Position numbers and translations under genes: made by a program. A stretch of 64,000 nt of DNA from Manduca sexta (taxonomy: Eukaryota > Arthropoda > Insecta > Lepidoptera > Sphingidae). This document shows positions 39,301 to 44,608 of the stretch, in pieces. Position 1 is the stretch's first letter. Each line of letters begins with the position of its first letter. A model generated the notes under the pieces. That model ran no database searches and was not told the origin of the DNA. It saw only the letters and a list, made by a program, of their open reading frames with translations. The stretch covers positions 558,001 through 622,000 of the forward strand of contig NC_051130.1 in the NCBI RefSeq assembly GCF_014839805.1. The letters run 5' to 3'.

Positions 39301-42300
39301 ACAATCTGAAGAAGCAGAGAAGGACGATGTTAAAGAAGAGAAGGGTCCAGAACAAAATGACTTAAAACTCGTTGCTGATGAAGAAGTAGACGAGAATGAT
39401 GGCGAAGCTAAATCCGATAAAGAAGAATCGGGTTCAGAGCCAGAGTTAATAGAAATTAATAATAAAGAGGATGAACTGATTAAATTAACAAACGATGACG
39501 TAGAAAGCGATGACTACGTCAAAGTGGTACAGGATTTCTTGAACGAGGAAGCTAAAGTAGCCGGGAAAGAAGAGAAACAATCGACTCCGGATCTCCTGGA
39601 AGAAGCTATTAAAGAAGACTCACCTGATAAACCTGAGGATGACCAGGAAAATGCTAGTGTAAAGGTAAGATTGTTTTGATGGCCTAGTTCTAGAAGCCCA
39701 TAGCTTGTCAATAATTACGTCACAACTAGTGTTGTTACTAAAACGTTAAGTTGATTAATTGCATTTGCTTGTTGGGGAGTGCACTTAAGTGGATGGCTCC
39801 CTGCACTTACTAACATTGTGATCGGAAAGATTTTCAAGTTAAAATAATAATAGTATAATATGTAAAACTGTATAGAGAAAGTTACTCGTGTGATGGTAAA
39901 CATTATGACAAAATTGTGATAAAACCACATTATAAAAAGTTTTATAACAAAAAAAGTAGCTGAGTTGGGTTCACACTTTGTCTGTTTATATTTTCTCTGT
40001 ACAGCATAGTAATTTTCAATTTATTTGGGGATTAAGATGATGATACTTTAGCCGGTGATAGAAGTCGGACACTTTGTAAAGTTAAATAGAATAAAAATAT
40101 TTATCAAATTATGTTCCAATAGGTATTACCGTTTGTGAAGGAGATGTCGCCAAACTGTGTTTTGTTACAAAACTGTACGGCGCTCAGTGTGAGTCCTGGG
40201 ATTTTGTGAGCATTCCCTCTCATCCAGGCGCCAAGGCTTCAGGTGTCCGCGTTTATCCATGACATGCACCATTCACACATCTGAAGTATTAGATCCGATC
40301 TCTCAGTCACTAGATCTTAGGTTTCATAATTAGCTGTTATTGCAATAGATATTAAAGCGAGGGGCCTGGCATCACTCTTGGATTTGTCATATTTATCGTC
40401 GTATACCATTAAACACTTGTCTGGAAGCAACATATAAAACTTATTATCAAGCAATCCCCTACCAAATAAATTCTTAGCACGGGTTTCGCTTTCCCCATTA
40501 AACATAATAGGTTATTCGCTGCGTCAATATAGCATGATAATAAACCTATAACATTAGTCCACGCTTGCTCCACTTCCCCGTCTCACGAGTCTCGTCCCGT
40601 AGGTGGTAGGCATGGAGGTGACGGCGCACACGGCGGACGGCGGCGCGCTGCCCCGCGCTCCCCCGCCGCCCGCGCCGCCCGCGCCTGCGCCCCCGCGCCC
40701 GGTGAGGCCCTACTGCACTGTGCATATCGTGCAGACTTTGTACGATATTGATTAAACTTAGTTTCAATCAGGCCGGTGTTCTTGTGTCAACCGGCGAGGG
40801 ATAATCATCTCTCGTCAGTCGATATTGCGACGCTACTCCACTTATCATCAGTAAGATCAGACAGTGTAAACAAGCTTGTAACTTAGCTTTTGATCTTTGG
40901 TTTTGCCTGGGTATCACTTATAATTTATAGCTAGATGACTTCTGGTGGTCCAATCATATCAGTATCACCCGCTGAACTAACTGAAGACTACCTAAAAATT
41001 TCATGAAAATCGCTATTTTGGAGTCCATAGGAAACATGCATGTACACTTATGTGTAGACACTTAATAACAATAAAGGTAGTAAGTGGAGATTAGTTTGTT
41101 CGCACTGTCTGAATTTTTAATGCATAACAGAAAAAGTCAATGGATTTTTTGTTTATTGAAGGGTATATTATTTATTAAATAGAGTCAATGTTGCTAGCGC
41201 CATCTAGTAACTGCCACTGTTCAATTTTAAACAAATTGTTGATTTTCTATTGATTTTGAATCAACAGTATTTGTATGTTTATACCCTTTTATAATACAGA
41301 CCAGCAAATTAATATTTGAATAACGAACGAAACCAAAAACCTGAGAACGGTGTTTAGCATTTGTTTATGCATTTTACTATAACACGTCCTACATTGGTTT
41401 ATGTTTATTCTATTTTCAAAACTTCTTTAAGATAATAATTTATTTTTTATTGTTTGGTGTAGTTAGAGCGCATAATTCAATAATTTACCTTTTTGTACTT
41501 TTTGAGTGTGGTAACACATGAAGTAATTTTATTTTATTTATATTTATAGTAACACTAAAGTATATAATTTAATTTATATTTTAGTTATGTTCGATTGACA
41601 CATTCCATTACTGACACTGCTTTGCTCAAATATTTGCTCAAAGAAAAAATCTGAATAAAGTTGAGTTCTTACGATATAGAAGTTACTCAGTAAATGACAA
41701 TAGATAAAAAAAGGAATTTAATTGAGTGCATATTTTTTTTATAACAATTATCAGAAGAAATTTAACAGTAAAACTGCTTACATTGCATTTTTTCAACACA
41801 CATTTTTGCAAGGGCATAGGCTTAGTATTCTAGGCTTTGGGGTAGGGTCAAAACTAAAATTTCATAAGGGAAATTATAATAATTAAACTCAAGTACTTAC
41901 TTTCGTTTGTGCTTGTTTTGAACGGGGGATAGTGGCGTCCCCGGCTCCCCAGCTGCCCACGCTCATGCATTATTAATGTTTTTTTTCAATAAATATATTT
42001 TTTTATCCGTCAATATAAGCAGTTTTATTTTTGTAGTAACATGTCACGACTTACTAACAGTATTTTACTTACTTATATTTCTTTTATGTATTCTGTTTTA
42101 CAATAAATAAAAAAAAATAAACAAATAATATGTTTAGAATGTTTTGTAGATTAATGCAAAAATCCTTATTAACAGTTAATAACATTTTGCATAGTGAATT
42201 TAGAAGTAGTCCGTAAATTGAAAACAGTGAATTAACCCGTGAGGTAGCTGAATGTTTGCCGGCAAACATTGACAGCTACGCGTGTGACGGAAAAATAACC

Positions 42301-44555
42301 TTATTATGTAGTATATATGTAGTATATAAGGTTATAATCCCGTGACACACGCAAATGTCATGTAGCTGTCTTGGCTCGCCGGCGATTCACGAGAGACCAA
42401 GAGTTAACCAGAGAATGATAAAACAAAATTTAAATTACAAAGTATTTTAGTAACTAATAACTGGGTGGTAGAAATTAGAATCAAATGAACTGAAATTAGT
42501 TGCGTGATGCTCAGGATACTTATAGTAAAAATACGTGATGTCACAACCTCAAAAATCTAGAAATAACACGGCCAAATGACCCTTTCACAAGTTGAAAATA
42601 AGAGCATAAATGTGCATCAGGCGGTAACAATTTGCTCCATATTATTCAGAATTAATGTCATAATTTTCACACTAAATAAACCTTCCATGAAAAGAGCAAA
42701 ATTTTTCATTTACAATAAAACCGTGGCCAATTTACACAGTGACTAGTTTGCCTCGGGTCCTTATCATACTGGGGGATATTTATAGTGGTAACACTCAAAT
42801 AAATGAAATATTATTAACGCTTAGATCTTGTCGTTCTGTGATTAGCTTCATTTTTAAACTGACTTTTCATGTAGGTTTCAAAAACATGTACAGAATATTA
42901 AATTTGAAGTTCATAAGTTGTTAGGCATAACGCACGTATTTCCATAGCACGAGGCGGAGGAAGTGAAGTCGATATTCCTGGAGACGGAGATTCCGCAGAA
43001 GTCTCGGGTCCTCGTCGCGGACTTCGTCGAAGACAGGCCCGAAGAATCCGCGCCCAGTAGCAATTCCCCAGTAAATATCAAAATTGTTTCAACATACCGC
43101 CGATTTGGTTCACGGCTTGATGCTTGACATTTTGGAAAGACTAATAAAATCTATTCATTCTTTTTCGGAATACTAAAACTTAAGATCGCGCTTAGGATAG
43201 TTTGGGCTGACTAAATACTCTACTTTACTTCAGTGACAATGTTATGTTTAATTTAGTACTAACACTTTCTATTTATGTGCTCCTGGTACTTCACTAATCT
43301 CGACCTTCAGCATGCTTACGTTTTCTTTATGTTTTTATGTTTTTTTTCGTGTTTCTATGTTCAAATGATTTGTTTATAGTCCGAATTTTCATTTTAAGGA
43401 AATATTTATTTGGTACAGATGGTGGTGAGCGGTAAAATGACCTTGTCACTCATACAGGACGCACCGAGAGACACTCCTGAGAAGGATCCAGGTAAAAACT
43501 ATATTGATATAATTTTAAATCTTAATGGTCACGTCGCCTTTTTAGTTTATTGAGCAGCATGTAACTTAAGATGGTGAGAGGTCCTGGGTTCGAATTCCAG
43601 GTCGGGCGATACTTTGTGTGTTTTGTTACAAGTGTTGTCCAACACTGGTTCCTCTAGATGGGGTTGAGTCAGAAAGGTCTATCAAAAAATCTAAGGCAAA
43701 ACTCTTCTAAACATAATAAAAGTCTTGGAATGAAAGAAGAGAAGAACTTGTGGATTAGTTTGGTCATATTTAAAATTTTCTTTTTTCAGAATCAACAGTG
43801 GATGATTTCACAACAGCTAGTGCGATCACTCAACCAGCCGCTGATGTAAGTTGCGACATTTAAATTGATTTTTTAGACTGGCGTATTTTCAAAGTGGAAA
43901 CCATAATCATTAGAGCTTTACGTTGTTTCCACACCTCCCAGGCTAGGTTATTTCTGGTTTAATTATGTTAGTTTAATGTTTTATGGTTGCAAATACATAA
44001 CAAACTATATAACATTTTATTTCTAAAATGCCTATGGTATTTTTTTTAAGTTTCTTAACTATACATAACTAATACACTTTACAGAAACAAATTGAAGAAG
44101 AGTCCGACGAAGAAATAGAAATCGAAGAAGAAATAGAAGTGGAAGAGATCGAGGAAGAGGAAGAAGTTGAAGAGATTGAGGAAGACGAAGAGAACGAACC
44201 GGTGGAGGCGGAGAAACCAGAAGCAAAGGAACCAGTCAAAGTGCAAGAAGTAAAGGAAGCTGTTAAAGTACAGGAAGAAGTAAAACAAGCAGAAGAAGAT
44301 TCCGAAGAGGAGGTAGAAGTAGATGAAGATGAGGAACCAATACAAGATTCGAAAGTTGAACCGGTTAAAGAACTAGATGCCGATAAAGAAGAAGAGTATT
44401 CTGAGGAAGAAATTGAGGAGGATGAGGAACCAGTGGAAGAGTCAGTTAAGGTAAAGGAACCAGTGAAATTAAAAGAGCCAGTTAAAGGAAAACCATCTGT
44501 AGAACATTCAGAAGATGATAAGGAACAGAAGAAAGCGAAAGGAGATAAAGAATGA
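9186..44555 (+). CDS. ric3: RIC3, nicotinic acetylcholine receptor chaperone (whole gene span, multi-exon)
   Basis: RIC3 is an ER membrane protein that helps fold and assemble nicotinic acetylcholine receptor subunits. Visible here: a short N-terminus with a hydrophobic segment (residues 13-36) containing MFVLVIVVGCFAVLWPRI; a proline-rich linker with HPALRERGRAIP and PIPGMRPP; a second hydrophobic segment FVMPIYTICIIVFFVYTLSK; a charged coiled-coil with RLAETERAMQRIV; an IFLETEIPQKSRVLVAD block; and a very Glu-rich C-terminus. Proposed coding exons: 9186-9342, 11714-12025 (cassette), 20897-21069, 30886-31023, 31628-31733, 32555-32575, 33374-33501, 35190-35244 and 35793-35872 (tentative), 39032-39664, 40603-40701, 42948-43070, 43419-43491, 43790-43845, 44085-44555. 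All phases agree, giving 874 aa with everything included or 725 aa without the three optional exons, roughly twice the human protein. The start has a good CAAAATG context. Confidence 0.88.
9343..11713 (+). other. RIC3 intron 1 (exon 1 to cassette exon)
   Basis: AT-rich intron sequence with no recognised exon. The first 300 bp still hold short open frames on both strands (9446-9658 plus, 9437-9688 minus), with no splice context or family resemblance. No structured repeat was identified. Confidence 0.5.
11714..12025 (+). CDS. ric3: RIC3 cassette exon 2 / possible alternative terminal exon
   Basis: After acceptor gaatcag/GA a coding-like frame joins exon 1 in phase 1 as ...DREA-GCCEVMFETELAVLELI. 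It includes six cysteines, ECRKAVNETCGVD, NSSCLKEHFGVPV and SWTLQD. A donor A/gttagt at 12025-12026 is also phase 1, so the exon (312 nt) can be included or skipped without changing frame. It joins the next exon as QD-TVKQERP. If the donor is not used, the frame stops at 12028-12030 and AATAAA follows at 12131. From memory, other insect RIC3 proteins carry a comparable Cys-containing stretch before KQERP; this was not checked by alignment. Confidence 0.65.
12131..12136 (+). promoter_or_regulatory. candidate intronic polyadenylation signal AATAAA
   Basis: Canonical AATAAA 101 bp after the stop codon reached by read-through of RIC3 exon 2. Such a placement would allow a short transcript encoding only the first membrane segment plus the Cys-rich exon. 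AATAAA is common by chance in AT-rich DNA, so the call rests on its position. Confidence 0.4.
12381..12716 (+). mobile_element. tRNA-derived SINE, family 1, full-length copy 1
   Basis: The tRNA-like head AGCGGCGATAGCCTAGTTGG carries a box A, and GGTTCAAATCC about 50 bp later is box B. It continues through 'ctttaacggtgaaggaaaac', 'accaatccgcactaggccag' and 'ctaatccctctcagtagtag' to a TTATTATTA tail. A 9-bp direct repeat ATATGTACG flanks it (12372-12380 and 12717-12725), the target-site duplication. Other copies: 31167-31496 (+), 52955-53270 (-), 17757-17945 (-, truncated). Confidence 0.85.
13180..13385 (+). mobile_element. SINE family 2, 5'-truncated diverged copy
   Basis: Shares 'gcggagtctggaatttatgt', 'ctccctatcacatcatggga', 'tgctctat' and 'gtaggtgtgatgtgtgttt' with the complete copy at 54777-55055. 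The tRNA-like head is absent. This explains the 124-codon open frame across it, which is not a gene. Confidence 0.6.
17757..17945 (-). mobile_element. tRNA-derived SINE, family 1, diverged truncated copy
   Basis: Plus-strand landmarks 'gcacgggcctcctctactac', 'aggcctcag', 'caagtatgcaggtttcctca' and 'ttcttcaccgttatagcaat' are the complement of the 3' two thirds of SINE family 1. The tRNA head is missing and divergence is higher than in the other copies. Located in the RIC3 intron. Confidence 0.7.
18316..18460. repeat. two-unit tandem repeat, about 73 bp period
   Basis: 'gcatccagtagacatcctat' ... 'gatcgtatatttc' at 18316-18372 is followed by 'gcatccagtacacatcctaa' ... 'gaacgtatatttc' at 18389-18445. 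Both share 'ggc.aaatc.g.taaaact'. Two diverged units within the RIC3 intron; no coding frame. Confidence 0.6.
20897..21069 (+). CDS. ric3: RIC3 coding exon 3 (HPALRERGRAIP linker)
   Basis: Acceptor ccctctacag/CTGTG; entered in phase 1 and left in phase 0 at ATCAAG/gtcagt. Encodes VKQERPLNRGAGPHPALRER then GRAIPQG and a Pro/Arg-rich run ending YYELDIK. The HPALRERGRAIP block is the recognisable RIC3 motif between the two membrane segments. Locally GC-rich inside AT-rich introns, as expected of coding sequence. Confidence 0.85.
21957..22160 (-). mobile_element. SINE family 2, minus-strand copy with duplicated head segment
   Basis: Plus-strand blocks 'ggcagaggcgcaactggtgc', 'acccatttttcgtatatatt' and 'gaggcgagtctatcac' are complements of the family 2 body. 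'cccgaccgagagatagaaca' complements box B. A 35-bp head segment (agacctca..tgcagt..tactgcaaccatttagtc) is present twice, at about 22119-22155 and 22190-22223, just past the body. Confidence 0.6.
22589..22943. mobile_element. foldback MITE, about 355 bp
   Basis: The left arm starts 'gggcccttattctgtatgat' and includes 'gtcatgttatcttcgagaaa', 'ggtattctgtaagccaa'. The right arm reversed gives 'agaccttattctctatgaag', 'catgttactttatcttcgtg', 'gatattctgtgtgccaa'. The arms are about 95 bp with moderate divergence. 'gagaataaggccctt' recurs inside. No coding capacity. Confidence 0.6.
23110..23425. repeat. degenerate tandem copies of the 23.9-24.2 kb unit
   Basis: 23177-23365 ('gagttgtacgt', 'acaaacattacctagtatat', 'gagattttgtttgacggaaa', 'attcatggcggcgactgat') parallels 23967-24130. 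The preceding 'ttggaatttgttcagctaat' and 'tttgctaagtacaaatcaaa' (23116-23160) recur as a diverged copy at 23373-23425. The region is therefore built from repeated units of about 250-800 bp spacing. Confidence 0.55.
23901..24215 (+). pseudogene. unidentified 104-codon frame, partly duplicated upstream
   Basis: Open from ATG 23901 to TAG 24213-24215. The protein starts MDVCAWSRDHLRSRHGAVQL and its second half (HYPVYRLQYHSVGLLLVLNC, then KLSEILFDRKFMEAIDFLYS) looks protein-like, with helix-forming hydrophobic spacing. No family recognised. The second half is matched at DNA level by 23177-23365, where the frame is broken by stops and small indels. Four bases after the stop the inverted-repeat element at 24219 begins. 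It may be a remnant of a mobile-element gene or of an intron-resident gene. A functional role is doubtful. Confidence 0.35.
24219..24353. mobile_element. 135-bp inverted-repeat element with conserved core
   Basis: Essentially perfect 32-bp arms: TTGAAATTAAACTAATTTTC GGATTCTATCGC at the left, its complement at 24321-24353. Between them sits 'gaccatgaaggctgcaaagt' 'cttcgaaacgtcgggag' (24266-24302). A diverged copy of that core, on the other strand, is at 47769-47805. This core is widespread in lepidopteran repeats in my recollection. Confidence 0.7.
24590..24925 (-). mobile_element. tRNA-derived SINE remnants, probably two in tandem
   Basis: The complement holds two box-B-like sites, GGGTTCGATTTCGATC (around 24865) and AGATTCAATTCTG (around 24800), in tRNA-like settings. 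'gcaggtttgacgtccgcc' near 24630 may be a third on the plus strand. No sequence folds into a full canonical tRNA cloverleaf, so these are called SINE pieces rather than tRNA genes. Confidence 0.4.
25278..25541. mobile_element. foldback MITE family A, palindromic copy 1
   Basis: Left arm includes 'ggacggagtaatgctgtgat', 'aacaagtctgtttctcagtg', 'ctgacggcatggcagccttc', 'gttgtgattggctaatatt'. The right arm is nearly its full complement down to 'agctttgctccgtccttaga'. The hairpin centre is at about 25415. Copies 2 and 3 (29056-29322, 31832-32099) have the same ends but a different right-centre, so this copy seems to be a left-half inverted duplication. Confidence 0.75.
25680..25885. repeat. dispersed repeat with 'gtaggcgaagccgc' end
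   Basis: 'gtttttatgaaatttggtat', 'ggagatagtttaagactggg', 'aaggttataggctactttat', 'cgggacttttatcccggcaa' and 'ggcgaagccgc' form the order seen in a very common lepidopteran repeat (recalled, not searched). A related block at 52505-52690 shares 'gatgaaatttggtatggagc' and ends 'cacgcgggtgaaaccgtgag'. Confidence 0.55.
26041..26340. repeat. dispersed repeat (LINE/SINE 3' tail), copy 1
   Basis: 'tactggtggtatgtttctaa', 'aagcagcagtgtgtagtcac', 'aggatattgtagtcagtgta', 'aggatggcgagcgcagtgga', 'ataccaaacaatactttgta', 'tatcgcttaccatcaggcta' and 'gtctcgtcatt' occur in the same order at 55787-56063. A 5' scrap is inverted at about 31040-31085. Confidence 0.7.
26620..26715. repeat. dispersed repeat tail
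   Basis: 'gtcaaatttcatctaaatcc', 'gttcagcggcgtcttcg' and the terminal 'tttataatataatgatagta' are typical of a mobile-element 3' tail frequent in moths and butterflies (recalled). About 95 bp, non-coding. Confidence 0.45.
28740..28860 (-). mobile_element. SINE family 2, decayed minus-strand copy
   Basis: 'gggcagagatgtaactagtc' and 'ccactcacattttgtcg' followed by 'aaatatcaggtcatagggca' match the reverse complement of the family 2 body only loosely. Two more tRNA-like box-B scraps lie upstream (28105-28130 and 28535-28560). Confidence 0.4.
28888..29040. mobile_element. Tc1/mariner-type MITE, about 150 bp
   Basis: Left end TACAGTCAACACAAAAGTAG CTGAACAAA..GACTTCAAATCGCC and right end GGCGATTTGAAGACTTAGTT CATCCACTTATGTGAGTGAGTGTA are inverted. 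TA at both outer ends fits Tc1/mariner insertion. A related end 'tacagtcagccacaaaagga' occurs at about 56895. Confidence 0.65.
29056..29322. mobile_element. MITE family A, copy 2
   Basis: Ends CCCTCTTATTCATAGACGTT and, inverted, CCCCCTTATTCATAGACGTT. TTA sits on each side (29053-29055, 29323-29325), the likely 3-bp target duplication. Sub-terminal arms 'gataacaagtctgtttctca' and 'ctgagaaacagacttgttat' pair as well. 267 bp, no ORF. Confidence 0.75.
29711..29760. repeat. 20-bp tandem repeat, 2.5 units
   Basis: AAAGTTTAATTTATATAGTT is repeated exactly twice and followed by its first ten bases. Short perfect tandem repeat, probably slippage-derived. Confidence 0.9.
29792..30008. mobile_element. 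foldback MITE with GGCGGTAATATGGCGG ends
   Basis: Left arm GGCGGTAATATGGCGGAGCG CAGCGC; right arm is its complement (29983-30008). The arms continue imperfectly inward (tgtcaaac..gttatcgacattttc / gacattgtcgataatggtttg, then attgaaataatattcaaaat / attttgaacattatttcaat), so the whole element can fold into one hairpin. TAAG occurs just outside both ends. Confidence 0.7.
30886..31023 (+). CDS. ric3: RIC3 coding exon 4 (second membrane segment)
   Basis: Acceptor tttttttacag/CCA; 46 codons, phase 0 on both sides, donor AGCAAG/gtacgt. Encodes PPPIPGMRPPLGSPGG, then PKSSMGFVMPIYTICIIVF and FVYTLSK, the second hydrophobic span of RIC3. The PIPGMRPP motif before it is typical of the family. Confidence 0.88.
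31167..31496 (+). mobile_element. tRNA-derived SINE, family 1, copy 2
   Basis: Near-identical to the 12381 copy from 'aaagcggcgatagcctagtt' to the 'gtatataatacggggctgat' tail, with box A, box B and the internal landmarks. Imperfect flanking repeats AAATGGCTAGT (31134-31144) and AAATGGCCAGT (31497-31507) suggest the target duplication. If so, about 22 bp of extra 5' A-rich sequence belongs to the insertion. Lies in a RIC3 intron. Confidence 0.85.
31628..31733 (+). CDS. ric3: RIC3 coding exon 5
   Basis: Acceptor ccccgtcag/ATC, donor CTCG/gtgagt (strong). Phase 0 in, phase 1 out. Encodes ILFKRTASAYEPVSPDPHF, RSRVFRDDSRTSPDKL, the cytosolic stretch right after the second membrane segment. A SINE (31167-31496) lies in the intron only about 130 bp upstream. 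Confidence 0.85.
31832..32099. mobile_element. MITE family A, copy 3
   Basis: Begins 'cccccttattcatagacgtt' and ends 'taacgtttatgaataatgga'. The interior follows copy 2 ('ctgttagataaacaaagctg'). Lies in the intron directly after RIC3 exon 5, 98 bp from its donor. Flanks TAA/TTA do not match perfectly. Confidence 0.72.
32555..32575 (+). CDS. ric3: RIC3 micro-exon (21 nt)
   Basis: A 21-nt block between gctaccag and gtgagt, entered and left in phase 1, so including or skipping it keeps the frame and changes only seven residues (GPKERDT). It links exon 5 (ends phase 1) to the coiled-coil exon (starts phase 1). Supported by good splice sites and phase only; too short for homology. Confidence 0.65.
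32576..33367 (+). other. RIC3 intron after the micro-exon
   Basis: AT-rich, no recognised repeat or exon. The 3' end lacks a good pyrimidine tract before either candidate acceptor, which is why the next exon's start is ambiguous. Confidence 0.5.
33374..33501 (+). CDS. ric3: RIC3 coiled-coil exon
   Basis: Encodes (N)KRKTKHDGNCSGDVELEAL then RARLAETERAMQRIVGQLAQ RDA. The heptad-rich LEALRARLAETERAMQRI segment matches the conserved RIC3 coiled coil. Two phase-compatible acceptors exist, ...aaag/ACAAAG (exon start 33368) and ...caaag/ATAAGA (33374), both with weak pyrimidine tracts. The proposed donor GACGCG/gtaccc is weak. Without it the frame ends seven codons later in VPHHEGW-stop, giving a short isoform. 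Confidence 0.78.
34355..34572. mobile_element. MITE with AGGGTGGCCACTTT ends
   Basis: Ends AGGGTGGCCACTTT and AAAGTAGCCACCCT are inverted with one mismatch. GTAGA flanks both sides (34349-34353; 34573 onward), a possible target duplication. The interior is A-rich with no ORF. Confidence 0.6.
35190..35244 (+). CDS. ric3: possible RIC3 exon (tentative)
   Basis: A GC-rich island in an AT-rich intron. After acceptor gtttattag/GTC the phase-0 frame reads VDETNTVTAGRVDTSLVA, then a donor C/gtaacg in phase 1. The same frame stays open to 35417 (RNAHAALAPGQQLNMPDL...), so the 3' boundary is uncertain. It fits the phase of the preceding coiled-coil exon. Not recognised as a conserved part of RIC3, so it may be alternative or absent from mRNA. 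Confidence 0.35.
35793..35872 (+). CDS. ric3: possible RIC3 exon (tentative)
   Basis: Acceptor tcgggcgcag/TT and donor CGACAG/gtcaaa bound an 80-nt frame (phase 1 in, phase 0 out) reading VTAISGLVAEVHQQMEASYA then QNQQRQ. It fits between the tentative 35190-35244 exon and the acidic exon at 39032. The helix-like, Gln-rich sequence could extend the coiled coil. A shorter version starting at QMEASY, after gtacatcag, would also be in phase directly after the coiled-coil exon. Confidence 0.4.
36285..36530 (+). mobile_element. tRNA-derived SINE, family 2, copy
   Basis: Contains box-B-like 'ctggttcgaatcctgagtcg', 'gtggcgacaggctcgccact', 'tacatcacgggacggaacac' and 'tgatgcaccagttgcatcgc' in the same order as the 54777 copy. 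Lies in the RIC3 intron before the large acidic exon. Confidence 0.7.
37297..37571. mobile_element. MITE with GCGTTCAAGTATTACGTAAC-type ends
   Basis: Left end GGGGTCGTTCAAGTATTACG TAACGCAATTTTT; right end, inverted, GCGGGCGTTCAAGTATTACG TAACGTAATTT. Subterminal C-runs (ccccccaccccgc near 37345, cccccctcccctcc near 37528) lie at opposite ends on the same strand. TTAT is found on each side. 275 bp, non-coding. Confidence 0.75.
38100..38280. repeat. dispersed repeat, copy shared with 1.85 kb
   Basis: 'cgtaaaacccgccatattgg', 'tgtgtcgcgttccaggatca', 'gcctgtgtat' and then 'cacttaccatcaggcgtagt' follow the order of the 1845-2080 copy. Confidence 0.55.
39032..39664 (+). CDS. ric3: RIC3 large acidic exon
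   Basis: Acceptor gcgttatag/GAG, donor GTAAAG/gtaaga; 211 codons, phase 0 both sides. Begins EAQDEQARPYTNGTILHNTG, GPVHIVASEY, then becomes Glu/Lys/Asp/Pro-rich with degenerate short repeats (EPQKEMPEPSPEVKEPAPE) and ends ENASVK. Low-complexity acidic tails occur in the cytosolic half of RIC3, but this one is large. The ordinary-looking start suggests it is a true exon. Reading past the donor gives VRLF-stop. Confidence 0.72.
40603..40701 (+). CDS. ric3: RIC3 coding exon with VVGMEVTA and Pro/Ala run
   Basis: Acceptor cgtcccgtag/GTG, donor CGCCCG/gtgagg, 33 codons in phase 0. Encodes VVGMEVTAHTADGGALPRAP followed by an alternating Pro/Ala run. Very GC-rich within AT-rich introns. A (V)xGMExTA block before a Pro-rich stretch is, from memory, a feature of insect RIC3 tails. 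Confidence 0.7.
40702..42947 (+). other. RIC3 intron with dispersed repeat and foldback
   Basis: Begins with a copy of the 'cttatcatcagtaa' dispersed repeat (40758-40855) and contains the foldback at 42233-42400. A short GC-richer block (41930-41970) is unexplained. No exon recognised. Confidence 0.45.
42233..42400. mobile_element. small foldback element
   Basis: 'gacagctacgcgtgtgacgg' then 'ataaccttattatgtagtat' on the left pair with 'atgtagtatataaggttata' and 'cccgtgacacacgcaaatgt' 'catgtagctgtc' on the right. An extra small palindrome 'tttgccggcaaa' lies in the left arm. Arms are about 50 bp. No ORF. Confidence 0.6.
42948..43070 (+). CDS. ric3: RIC3 coding exon with IFLETEIP...RVLVAD
   Basis: Acceptor tttccatag/CAC, donor TCCCCA/gtaaat, 41 codons in phase 0. 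Encodes HEAEEVKSIFLETEIPQKSR and VLVADFVEDRPEESAPSSNSP. The IFLE..IP..S.VLVAD segment looks like the conserved short motif in the distal part of insect RIC3. Confidence 0.75.
43419..43491 (+). CDS. ric3: RIC3 coding exon
   Basis: Acceptor tttggtacag/ATG, donor ATCCAG/gtaaaa; phase 0 in, phase 1 out. Encodes MVVSGKMTLSLIQDAPRDTP EKDP. The inner ATGs make an internal start possible, but splice signals on both sides support an exon. Short, polar and not recognised on its own. Confidence 0.65.
43790..43845 (+). CDS. ric3: RIC3 coding exon
   Basis: Strong acceptor (long T run then cag/AATCAAC) and donor GCTGAT/gtaagt. Phase 1 in, phase 0 out. Encodes (E)STVDDFTTASAITQPAAD. A short Thr/Ser-rich spacer between the preceding exon and the acidic terminal exon. 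Confidence 0.68.
44085..44555 (+). CDS. ric3: RIC3 terminal coding exon, Glu-rich tail
   Basis: Acceptor cactttacag/AAA, then 156 codons and stop TGA at 44553-44555. Glu-dominated from the start (KQIEEESDEEIEIEEEIEVE), with Pro-Val-Lys repeats (VKEPVKLKEPVKGKP) near the end and a basic finish (QKKAKGDKE). Likely disordered, strongly acidic cytosolic tail. The Phe-rich frame on the opposite strand is only the complement of GAA/GAG codons. Confidence 0.75.
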   Translation, partial: KQIEEESDEEIEIEEEIEVEEIEEEEEVEEIEEDEENEPVEAEKPEAKEPVKVQEVKEAVKVQEEVKQAEEDSEEEVEVDEDEEPIQDSKVEPVKELDADKEEEYSEEEIEEDEEPVEESVKVKEPVKLKEPVKGKPSVEHSEDDKEQKKAKGDKE

Positions 44556-44602
44556 ACTGATAGGAATTAACTTGTAGTGAGAGAATGTTTGGTGGTTCTG
44601 TA

Positions 44603-44608
44603 AATAAA
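44603..44608 (+). promoter_or_regulatory. RIC3 polyadenylation signal AATAAA
   Basis: Canonical AATAAA 48 bp after the RIC3 stop codon, inside 'ctgtaaataaaaatattaaa'. Further AATAAA-like hexamers downstream make a longer 3'UTR possible. Confidence 0.6.

Noticed and set aside
44079..44345. Phe/Leu-rich minus-strand frame that looks like a membrane protein
   Set aside because: It is the exact complement of the Glu-rich RIC3 exon (GAA/GAG read as TTC/CTC).
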